A DNA stretch of 64,000 nucleotides from NCBI RefSeq assembly GCF_026210795.1, contig NC_089429.1:7845001-7909000 (forward strand), read 5' to 3'. This DNA comes from Rhizophagus irregularis. Its lineage: Eukaryota > Glomeromycota > Glomeromycetes > Glomerales > Glomeraceae. Positions 1 to 11,194 of the stretch are shown here, piece by piece. The notes beneath the pieces are model-generated. The model made no database searches and had not been told where the DNA came from. It saw nothing but the letters and a program-made list of their open reading frames with translations. A program made the translations under genes and the position numbers. The number at the start of each line of letters is the position of its first letter. Positions within the stretch are counted from its first letter, which is position 1.

Positions 1-239
1 AAACAATAATAATATTTACTTCAAGACCGAATTTGCACATTTTCATTTCTTGTTGATTATTATGATTATTAATAAATTATTTTCAAAAATGATAAAAAAA
101 TTTGAAATTTTCCTTGTCAAAAAAATGCGGTTTATATAAGGAAGGATTCAAAATAAAAAACAATAATAAGGATCAATCCAAATACAAGATAATATAAAAA
201 AATAATAATTGAGATCAATATTACACGACAATGTTTGTT

Positions 240-1230
240 ATCGCTTTAGCTTTAATATCTCTTTGTGTCGTTGCCTTTTTTACATTATTATCCGCATAGT
301 ACTACTTCAATCATTGCATATGATCGTATAATCGCACATATTGCATTGCCCCTTATATTATTGAAATCATAATATCAATGACCGACCTAATCCATTTTTA
401 GGATACTTAAATCCAATCCATCATTGTCGAATCTGAAAAAATAAAAACAATGTATACCTTTACTGTCTACTTTAGTCTATTTTAAGACGCTTCATTCAAT
501 CCAATGGTCAATATGTGGTCAACATGTATCTTTGGTAGATCATCAAATAATATTACTATCTGATCTAGTCTATTTTGCTTAGCCCCAATCCAATCCCATT
601 TTCGAATCTGGAGAAAATAAGTACAATGATGGATCATACCGTCTATTTTAAATATCGATAAATAAATCTACAGTAGTCAATGTGTATCTTTTTTATATTA
701 TTATCCGCATAGTACTACTTCAATCATTACATATGATGATATGATCGTATTATCGCACATATTGCATTGCCCCTTATATTATTAAAATCATTATATCAAT
801 GATCGATAATAATTAAAATTAAAATCCCTGATGATTTCATTCATCAATCCATCAAATAATATTATCTAACCTAGTCCATTTTTAGGATGCTTAAATCCAA
901 TCCAATTCCATTGTCGAATCTGAAAAAAAAATAAAAACAATGTATACCTTTACTGTTCACTTTAAAATTTCGATAAATAAATCTAGTTTATTTTAGGATG
1001 CTTCATTTAATCCAATGGTTCATCAAATAATATTACTACCCGACCTATTCTATTTTAGAATACTTAGCCCAATCCAATCCCTGGAGAAAAAAAGAACAAT
1101 GTGGATCATAAAAGAATTACCGTCTATTTTAATTTAAATTTCGATAAATAACTCTAGTCTATTTTTAGAATGCTTCAATCCAATCTGTGGATAAAATATG
1201 TATCTTTGGTAAATCATGAAGAAATACTTT
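240..1230. repeat. Degenerate long tandem repeats
   Basis: A block beginning 'attattatccgcatagtact' at 284 recurs at 697, 413 bases downstream, and both copies continue through similar 'cttcaatcatt..catatgat' and 'cccttatattatt' stretches. Phrases such as 'aatccaatcca' and 'gtcgaatctg' recur several more times up to about 1200 with substitutions and indels. This is an old tandem duplication of a roughly 400-base unit with a third, partial copy. No ORF of note lies inside. Confidence 0.7.
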
Positions 1231-3638
1231 ATATTTTTAATCTCAATATATGTTTTATTTTAAATATATGTGGACAAATAAGAAATAAATAAAATTTTCT
1301 TTAAGACGGTTCGCCAAAAAAAAAGAAAAAAAAATTTAGTGGAAGTTTATACTATAAAAAATTTTATTAGCAGCTTTGCCACGCATTATTAATTGATCTG
1401 TGTTTTATATTCTATCATAACTTTAAATTTAAATATGATTTATAATATCTGATATGTGTTACATATTTGACGGGCGTCAGGTAGATCTGTCAGCGGTACA
1501 TCGAATTATCAAATTTTAAAAATTTTAGAAACCCGATCACGTGCCCGTAGGTGATCTTATAGCGCCGGCAAAACCCGTGACATAATTTCATAATTTTTAG
1601 TTCGTAATTTTGGCCAAAACACGTAATGTCGTGTTTCCTTTTTCGCTTTTGAACGTGTATGTTAAAAACTTCTAAATAGAGTTAAATAAAAAATGCAAAA
1701 AACCAATAAAGCATATTGAATTAAACTTATTATGGTAATGAAATTCTGTAAAAGGAATAATGAATAAGATCAATAAAACCTTTTTTATGTCGTTATTATA
1801 ATATTTATTTTTAAATTTTTTAAATCAAATTATGTAACAATTAATTTAAATATATAAATAATATGTGAAACATGATAAGAAATATTTTAAATGATTTGTA
1901 ATAGTTTATATAATGAATTTATAAGCATGCACAAAATATGTCATGAGAACTTTATTGTTAATGTGATTCTATGATTCTAAAAGATTCCGATTAATAATTT
2001 ATTCTTTAAAAATATAAAAAATCATGTTATATTTTTGAAACAATCAAATGCATATTGGCGTTTGAATTGGTCATCTGTCATCTTATATTTAGATTTATTT
2101 TTTAAAAAAAAAAAATAAAATAAAATAAATCAACCTAACCAAAATAAAGTATCTTATCAAAGATAATGGTCAATGCTGAATAATTTCTCACAAAAAATGG
2201 GGCGATACTTTTTTCTCAAATAATTTTTTTTTTTAATATTTTATATCTTGAAATTTTAAAAAATTTCTTTTACTATTAAAAAATTACGTATTACTGTTGC
2301 AATCACGTGTCAGTCGTGTCACCTGACAATCAACTGATTTTCGCCTTTATACCGTATTGACGTGCAAATCAGAGATTTTGTATAGTTATATTAAATAGAC
2401 AAAACAAAAGAAATATTAGTTTCGCGTCTCTAGCGTTGATAGATGGAATTTTATTTGCAATTTATGATAATTTTGGCTAATAAATATCTTAAAAAGAAAT
2501 CTTCTAATAGATGTCATAAAACCTTTATTTCTCATATTGATCTCAAGTACTTCGCGAACCCAATGATACAAAAATAGGAATTGCTAAAGATCAAAATTGG
2601 ATAAAGGATACTTTACACAGTAAGTCCACAAATATCGAAGAAAATTCCTTAATAAAATGTAAAATTTACACATGATTTGATAAGAGATCCGAAATCCAAC
2701 ATGCGAGATATCGGTCGGTACACTATTATAAAGAGAGAAAAGTATCGCATGTTACAATTGTTACATCGCGAAATTATATATAAATGAGATCAAGTGAAAT
2801 ACATACAATTATCGGTACGTATATTTTTATTCTCGATAGTCAAACAATGATCTGGATTGCGTTTTTATGATTAAACGAACGCTATATGTGCTAATTAGTT
2901 ATTCTAATAAAGATTTTGAAGTTTGCGCAGAATATTTCATATATAAAAAGGTTCTATATAATAAATTTTTAGCCTTTGTTAATAATTATATGATTTTGTG
3001 GATTCAAACCAGAGTCACGTTGTTACAGAACGAAAACTATCCGTTAGCTGCGCATTCTTACTACGTCTTTCAGATTATTTTCGTTCACGTAGGAATGCTC
3101 CTTTGATTTATTGGGAGGATAATTATACTAGAAAAATTCTAGAAAAATTTGATATTGAGAACCATACTGTAAATTTACCAATCAAAAAAAAAAAATTTTT
3201 TTTATCACTTTTTAATTTTTAAAATACGTTAACATATTTATTATTCATAGTTTTTATAGTTTAATATTCTTAATTTATGATCTTAAATATCTTAATTAAC
3301 ATAACATATCATTAAAAATTAATAATATAAAAATACAAATTAGAAGAATGACAAATATTTGTTTCTTTCTAAAAAAAACTCACGTAATGTAAAATCACAT
3401 GATTTATATAAACTTTGTTATATAATTTTTTAACCTTTTTTTTACTCGGCTATTCTTTTTGATTTTTTTATTTGTCCATTTTTGTTGCTTTTTTTTTCTT
3501 TGTTGTTTTATTTTTTATTATATGGTTATTTTTTTGCAAGTAATTTGCACAACTTCTACTGTCACAAAATGATTCCCTAGCATGAGAATCTACGGTTGAT
3601 TGTAGATATGATAGAGTGGTTGCAAATGAACTTTATTG
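1231..3638. other. AT-rich intergenic DNA with two overlapping unassigned ORFs
   Basis: Mostly A/T runs with no gene recognised. Two overlapping plus-strand ORFs (2867-3106, 79 codons; 2998-3222, 74 codons) are open, and the second reads in a mixed, protein-like composition before running into a lysine/phenylalanine tract from poly-A/T. No family was recognised; they could be a scrap of a decayed gene or chance ORFs. Confidence 0.4.
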
Positions 3639-3951
3639 TTATGGTATAAAATTTTTGTCATTGCCTATGACACTTTTACCATCAAATCCTGAGGAAGTGG
3701 GTAGAAGTTTAATTTAATAAAATTGCAAATGGGTTTGATTAATTTTAGATAAAATTAAAGGTGATATATTTATTACCTACTATACTGATACTGATCCACT
3801 GTTTGTATGGACATTGATCCTGGTAGATACAGGACACGCCATAAAGCATAGAGAACATCCACATATCTTAATTCCTAAAAGTAAAAGTAAATATTTGTAT
3901 AAATATAAAATATGATTAACCTGATTAACATAAAATATTTACCTGCTTCAT
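3639..3951 (-). CDS. Possible small three-exon gene, unknown function
   Basis: Read on the minus strand, ATG-AAG-CAG (3943-3951) is followed by a well-formed intron (3875-3942, GTAAAT...TTTTAG). A 94-base exon follows (3781-3874) with a protein-like reading (contains RYVDVLYALWRVLYLPGS). A second intron (3689-3780, GTAGGT...CTTCCTCAG) has a good pyrimidine tract, and the last exon stops at 3639-3641. The phases agree and give about 51 residues. The splice signals are the main evidence. I recognise no family, the protein is very short, and the start may belong to a longer or broken gene. The plus strand of the middle exon is also open, so the strand is not certain. Confidence 0.25.
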
Positions 3952-6645
3952 CACAATCGATCATTGAAATTACTTCACTTCACTTGGTGTCTTCATTCGA
4001 CAAAAAATTAATCATGTGATCAATTGTAAGAAGCGGTAAGACTATGAAGTGGATGTCTAAAAAAAAAAAGAAAAAAAATTAAACGAATGTAAAAAAAAGA
4101 AAGAAGTTCAGCAAAGAAAAAATTAAAAGTTATTTCTTTGCAAACCTTTCTCTACGCTGGATCCTTATGAAACCTCTCATATAAAATGTTTGATATGAAT
4201 ATGGTTTGTAGGATGATTAAATTCTTTCTGTTTATTGCGGTGTTTCTCCTAACTTTTAGGAATTTTGTGACCTCATTTTTATAATATTAATAATGAAGTG
4301 TATAATAAGTGTGTTATATGGCTTATTAATCATTACATTATAAACCTTTTGGTATTTCAATTAAACTTTAAAGAAATCATATCGACCTAAAAGAAACCTT
4401 CTTCATATCACAAATAAAAATTTAACACATTCAAGAAAATTTAAATTTGAATTATTTGTATCCTTTGCAGCTAGATATCGGGTCTCCCTTAATATTATTT
4501 TATCACAATATTTAGGAAATTCTTTACATTTTGCACGAGTGTGCACAAAAGAAGCTTATCGGCTATCTTCCAGACTTTTTTTTTTCAAAAAAAAAAAAGG
4601 ATTTTGAAAGGAGAAAAGAAGTGGAAAAAGGAATAGTGTGCCGACTTAACTGGAGTTAAATAATAAACGGTTTTGTCATTTAGTGTTTTAGTTTCAATAG
4701 GGTTTAATAATAGTTTAATAATAGTTTATTACTAAGATTCATGTAAAAGATAAAAATTCACATTATTTTAATTTTACATTTTAAACATTACAGCATATTA
4801 AAAGTTAAGTCGGCATCACTATTTAAAAGTTTCTATACGTATAAGATACGATATCAAAAAGTAAAGATGAAAATTTTTAATTTTTAAATTTTTGCATATA
4901 TATATATTATATGCAGTTATATATATATAGTCAACCCCCTATATAGTCACCCCTGTATAATCACGTCATATAAAATAAGCACACCATATTTTGGCCCAAT
5001 GTACTAATAAACATATTGGAAAACCCTCACACCATAGTCACACCATATGACTTTTTTATAATAACAATAGCAATAGAACCTTTTTTACATATCAAAGTTG
5101 CGTACGTAAGTACGTAACCAATTTCTCAAAATGTAACATAATTTTTATTTAATTAACTATTTATGTAAATTATGTTACATATTTCAAATCCCGTGTGAAA
5201 ATATTTTTTACAACTTGTCCATAAATATTGAGAAAATGTTTCACAATATATATATATGTATTGGCGCAGCGAAAATCTTTTAATAATTTCTAAAAATCAA
5301 CAACTTTTTTAAGTTATAGCATATTTATTATCCTGCATATCTCTCACATATCATTGAATTTTATTATGAAGACTAAATATATTCTAAACCGGTTCTAGAC
5401 TTGTTTTTTTATTATACTGATAACGAATAATATTAATTGATATTTAAACGCTTAAAAATCAAAACATTAAAAAAAAAATGCAATATTCAAAGAATCTATT
5501 TTAGAGGAAATAAAATATTCAAGGCAAAGAAAAAAAATACATATCCAAAAGAAATGATTCTTAAAATATATTCATTGCCAAGCCCAAATGGAAAATTTAA
5601 AGAGCAGACTTTATGAAAGTATGATGTATAATGAATACTAATTAGCAATTAGCATGAAAGGAGTTTATTAGTTTATACTCCGGATAATCCAGAAAAATTA
5701 TCATCCATGATTCTGTGAATATTCTTTGTACATACGGTAAAATTCGTTTAAAAAAAAATATATCTTATCCGATGATAAGGCAATGATTGATAAAAAAAAA
5801 AATTGTTTTAACCTGAATTAGAGATTCCGCAATTAAAATGAGTTAATTAATACTATGCATATTATTTTCAAATGGGTTCTCATGATCATAGTGTGCATAA
5901 TCATATCTTTACTTCTTCAGCTATGTCCCCTGTCCTTGGCGTAATTTTCGTTCCCCAACTTTTGTAATTTTTATAAAATTTTAAATTTTTTCAAATGATT
6001 TTTACTCATTCGGATTAAAAAGTATTTTTAAATTAAGCTGAAAAAAAGAAGAATCAGGTTTCTTTACAAGTTATTTGTATTTAGTTGTCATGTGAATTGT
6101 CATTTATTTTCTAGTATCACAACTTTATCAAAATTTGATATAGAAATAATTACTTATTTCGGTAACAAAAACAGGTAGGCGCAGAATTAATTTTAATTTT
6201 TAGTCACGTTACTTTAAGTCAAACCAAGGGCTTCACGTGTTCTAAATTTATATTGTTGGCACGTGGAATCATGTGTCTTGAAATAGTTAAAAAAAAAAAA
6301 TTTATTAAATGAAAACTAGAAAAATGATCATTTATCAGATTATTTATATAACAAAAAACTTGTATAATACATCTTATGTGAAATTACTAAGTTCGATAAT
6401 TCTAATAATTATATTTTATCTAGTCATAATTCACTGTTAAAGGACTATATTATAAGAGTAAGCTTCTTTCTTCTTCCTGGAGTTTCGTTTGAGTCAAAGT
6501 CATCAAATAACCCCAAGCAATTGCTAATATTCTACTTAGAGCTGTTCATTAACGAATCCTTGTTAAATAAACATGATCTCTGTTAACTCAAAGATCAAGA
6601 AAAAGCATGCTTTGAAACCAGAAATTGCTTTGGGATTTACTTGAG
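3952..6645. other. Gene-free AT-rich stretch with possible pogo-like transposon end
   Basis: No supported gene. Around 4925-5060 the text 'agtcaaccccctatatagtc' and following CACC-rich words resemble one terminal inverted repeat of a Tc1/mariner-pogo type element flanked by TA. Similar 'agtcacaccata' words occur near 31960 and 45600, but no matching opposite end was found. The rest is A/T homopolymer and low-complexity DNA, including a T-run/A-run hairpin at 4575-4598. Confidence 0.35.
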
Positions 6646-6897
6646 TCATTTATTAGAGGCCATGACACAAGTGTGGCTCCCGGCCATCTTTGCCATTCGA
6701 TCTCTTTTAATTGAAAGATTGATATTCAATTTAGGATAAGGAGATGAATGACTAGGACTATTTAGTGAATTATATAAGTGAAGGCTATCAAAATTAAAAG
6801 AAATGTTTTCAAGATTTTTTTGTGATTTAATTATATTACTTAGATTTTCTTCTATGAATTGGAAATTAATTGAAGAAATTGAATCTCCATCAAACAT
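6646..6897 (-). pseudogene. Fragment resembling Rhizophagus F-box/leucine-rich proteins
   Basis: An 83-codon ORF starts at ATG 6897 with an in-frame stop just upstream. Its middle (NLSNIIKSQKNLENISF) matches the repeating pattern 'lxxIIkxQknLexixl' seen in the leucine-rich part of the large Glomeromycotina F-box family. No F-box motif is present. The last ~20 residues lose the pattern, as expected after a frameshift or a truncation. F-box proteins select substrates for SCF ubiquitin ligases, but this piece lacks the Skp1-binding part and is unlikely to work. The family call rests on pattern alone. Confidence 0.35.
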
Positions 6898-9671
6898 TTC
6901 TTAAACTTGCCAAATTGAAATGAGACCAATGAGACCAAGTTTAAACATTAAGTAAATAGAAACCTAAGGTCAATGAATAAATCTTCTACTATGAAAGAAG
7001 CAAGAATTTTTGACAGAAATTATTTTATTCAATTTATTTAAATATAAAAATAAGGTCTATAAATTTAATGGTCAAAATTATGAAAGTAATGAATTTATTT
7101 TAGTTTTAATGATAATTATTAAAAAAAAAAAATTTTTTTTGAGTAAGGAACCTTTTTGAAAATGATTGAAGGCGAGAATGTACCTTTTTATAAGTAATCC
7201 CATGATCAAATAACGTCATTCATAAAATAATTTTATTTCCTGTAAAGGGTTGATTATGTTCTATGGAGATAAAAAAGGGAATGACAATTGTCATGAATCA
7301 TTAAAAATGTAACATTAAAAATTAATTAAAAAAAAATTAAAAGAATTTCTTTGGTATGATACAATTAACTGTTAAATTATAAATTAATAAATATATCGTT
7401 GAATTGTACAAATTATTCAGATTAAATAAATATATCGTAAAATTCAATAAACATCAACCTCTAATATTATTTCCGCTTCATAATCCCTAAATTTGTATTT
7501 TAATAAAAAATCCATTATTCATTTATATTATGAAACAAACAATTTATTCAATAGGTACAATCATAAATAATGTGCTGAAAAAGTGTAAATTGGGGGACTC
7601 TTAAATTCAATAAATTAAATATAGAAATAATAATATTATCAATATCGCGAACTCCGAGATAATCACTACTTTATTCAACAATTAATAGCGTACAAGGAAA
7701 CTGCGGCTGATCAAATTAGGAAAAAATGAAAAAACAAAAAAATTTCAAATAAGGAAATATCGAAAGCAAAAAGGTTTTTTTATGTCCTTTTATGTCCTTT
7801 TATTGTGGTTTCAAATGCTCAATAATCGTAATGATCATCCGCTTAATAATTAATTACAACTACAACCCATATGAAAAATATGATAATATTGTGTGTATTA
7901 TTGCAATAGTTCACTCTTATTTTTATTTTTTTGTCACCAAACAGATTTTCGGTATGCATGTTATCATTTTTATTATTTACCAATAATAAAAAGGTACTAA
8001 TCTTGAATAATACTTTTTACGGGATCAACGGACAGAAAATTTTGAACATCGATAATCCACTCTTGTTGACCGTACTTGGTTCTTGATATACCGGTTCTTT
8101 GGTATATGATCTGTACACAAGAGCCAGATCATGATGCAGTTAGGCCTGGAAACACGTTAGATTTTTTCAAACCCGGAAATCGTAATTTCAAAAATCATTT
8201 TCTTGAATTATTTTTTACATTTTTACAATTTTACATCGATATGTCGAATCACGTGACTTAACGAGTGATGATGTTCATTGAATATCTACACATTTAACAG
8301 TTTATCCAGTGCATTTTATTTTTGGTTTTCTTTTCTTATCTCCCTTTCGACTTGGTCCTTCTTTATTATATGTACAGTCCAAGAAGGAGGGTCAAGTCGT
8401 CTTTTTTTCACATTATTTGAAATTACACTTTTAACAACCGACATAGAGTATGTTTGTTTGAAAATTTTAAATGTTCCTTTTAAAGTTTTTTTTTTCCTAA
8501 AAAAAAAAAACAATGAGAGAGAGAAAACTGGTTTATGAACTTTTTTTTTCAGTACAAAAATTTCTTTTGCGCTTTAGTAGTTGAGTTTGGAATTTTGCTC
8601 ATTATTCCCAACCTTCTTTTCACCGTACCCTTACTTTACTATCAGAAATATCCATTTTCACACGTCTCAATAATGCAACTCTTATCGTTATACATAGTTG
8701 TATTTACTCGTTAACTTTTGATTTCTATTCTTTTTGGAAATTTTCACGAACAATAGAAAAAAATTGCTGGTATAGTTTAACGTAAATAACGTAAAAATAT
8801 TATGTTTTTATCGAATTGATCGATCTGGAAGATAATATAATATTCAAAAGAAAAATTTTTATGAAATCCCTTTCATATTTAGTGATCAATAGACTTTGGT
8901 AACGCAACAAAAGGACGAAAGGATGAATTTACCAGTAATGTAACGTCAACCAAAAGAAATTTGTCGGCAAAGCGATCGAGTTGGTTAAACGGTATCACAT
9001 ATAATTTATATTGAACAAAAATCCGTTGAAACTACTTTTTTTATTTAAAAAACTATTTTATTTTCAAGATAATTCGATAATTCTTAACCCTGGAAAATAA
9101 TTACTTGGTAATTTGGGCCAAATCGATGCAAGCCTGAAAATATCACAAGGATAGTCGGTTTCTCTCAGAATTTTTTTTTTTTGTAACTGAGGTAAATTTA
9201 AATCTCTTTCTATTTAAAGAATTAATATCTTTATATTTCTAATTATTTAATATTCTTTTCAATACAGAAATATTCGTACGCCAGGCAATCCTCTATTATG
9301 CATTTTCTAATTATACACATTAATAACGTAGTAGATGATGAAATTTTTTAAAAAAAAATTTAAACATTGCTAATCAGAATTTAGCATTAAATTTTCGATT
9401 CAAAATTCAACACAAGAGGACAAAATAATGTCAACTCACATACAGTTTATGAGACAATGAGACAATTCTTAATTTTGGACAATAATCTCATGATAATTTG
9501 GGGCAAAATTATTTATAATGTAAGATGAGAATGAAGAAAATATTACATTGCTTTTATTTTTTGTAAATCGAGGTATGTTATTTAAATCTTTTTATTTTAA
9601 AGGATCAAGTTCATTATATTTCTAATTATTTAATGATTTTTTTTCGATCTCTGCCCTTAAGCCCTTTATAG
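6898..9671. other. Gene-free AT-rich stretch
   Basis: Only short ORFs are open (for example 8278-8538 plus and its antisense) and none looks coding. A T-run/A-run inverted pair lies at 8486-8510. CACGTG sits at about 8250. Nothing else is seen. Confidence 0.4.
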
Positions 9672-9885
9672 TAGAGTTTCGATCCGTAGCGGTTTTATCC
9701 GGTTTTTATCCGGATACCGGCTCGGTTAATTTAGGCTGGGACCACCAAAATTAATAAAAATTTATGGAATAATATTATTTTAATTCTGGCCGAAATTATA
9801 GTCCACTCAAAGCCGAAATTTGTAACCTTTTTTAATTATAATCCCACGTTAAAATATTTGAGGTTTTATCCGGATCGAAACACTA
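9672..9885. mobile_element. hAT-type MITE, 214 bp, with 8-bp target duplication
   Basis: The element starts TAGAGTTTCGATCCG and ends CGGATCGAAACACTA, an imperfect terminal inverted repeat beginning TAGNG as is typical of hAT elements. It is flanked by perfect 8-bp direct repeats CTTTATAG (9664-9671 and 9886-9893), the hAT target-site length. It has no coding capacity. The same length, the same ends and the same subterminal 'ATCCGG' words occur in the element at 20488-20701, so the two form one non-autonomous family. Confidence 0.85.
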
Positions 9886-11194
9886 CTTTATAGTCGACTT
9901 AATTCACAAGCGATATTTAAAAAAAATATCCTTTTTGAACTGTATAAAATTGTTACCTGGTAACAATCAATCGGGTTAAGCAAAAACAACAGATTAATCA
10001 CTTAATCGAAAGCAACACTTTTTATTATTTATTTGCTTTGAGGACCCTTTAGACGCCGATAATGAAATTTGTTGAAATCACGTGATTTTATCGTGGAATG
10101 AAGGCAAATGTTACCACTTATGTTGGGCGATAAACGAAAAACGAGATGTAGATAAATTAACGGGTCGTAAAAAATATCTCTGGAATTGTTCCGCCACTTT
10201 CAGCGCGTCTGTAACGACCAATTCACAACGAAACATACACAAATCGGTTAAAAATACGAGGATTTTAGGAAAGGACAAATTTGAGTTGGAAATTCCAATG
10301 ATATACGAATGGTGAACAATCGATAAATATCAGTTTTTACTAATAAATTACAGGATCTATCGACACTGCGTAACACATATATGACCTTATCAGAATATTT
10401 CCACAGATCTACCTGTACATTAACGTAAGGTATGTTATTTTAAAGTTAAATATTTCTTTTCGGTTTAAAAAAAAGAGTATTTATTTTTTAACTGTTTACA
10501 GGAATTTGTTTCGCTTTAATTGGCACATCTCTTATGTTCCCAATGGCTGAATAGCTTTATTCATTTTCCGGATCTTTAATAATTAATACCTTGAAATACT
10601 GTATACCAAATCTTTAAAACAAAAAAAAATTCAAAAAGATTAAAAGTGGATATTTTTACCATGGTAGTAGAATCATTTTTATATTGATAAAATTATAATT
10701 GTCTTTCAGAGCTAGCAACTGATGGATTCGGGCAAGCTGAATTAATTTGCTTGAGGCTTACGATTTGGACAATTTTATGAAGTAATCATTAGTTAATTTG
10801 TAAAATTTATTTAGTAATTTATTTCAATAAAATAAATCAAATATTAGTACCGTAAAATTAAATTATATTAATTTTGGAAAATTAGAATCTCTAGTAATCA
10901 TAGTTCATTAACCATTAGACATACCGCTAATATATGAAATAAATCTACCCTACAGTTTTTTTAGACATTTACGATATGTATATATATATTTTTTTTTCGA
11001 GAAAATGATATTCTTGGTACAGTATTTGAAATATTTCTGTCAAAAATTTGAGATTGGAACTGATATTCAATCATGATGAAAATAGTAGTAGATTAATTGC
11101 ATATATGCATATTTATTTATTTTTCTGCCGAAATTTTAATATTACATATTAATAAGATTTTGTTTTTTTTGCGATTCACAAAAAAAAATATATT
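9886..11194. other. Intergenic DNA with one unassigned 77-codon ORF
   Basis: A plus-strand ORF at 10082-10315 has a mixed composition and reads like protein (GRKKYLWNCSATFSASVTT), but I recognise no family and see no convincing flanking exons. The remaining sequence is AT-rich, with no other feature supported. Confidence 0.35.

Noticed and set aside
8278..8538. Opposed ORFs of 86 and 65 codons
   Set aside because: Both depend on A/T homopolymers, have no recognisable motif, and overlap each other on opposite strands.
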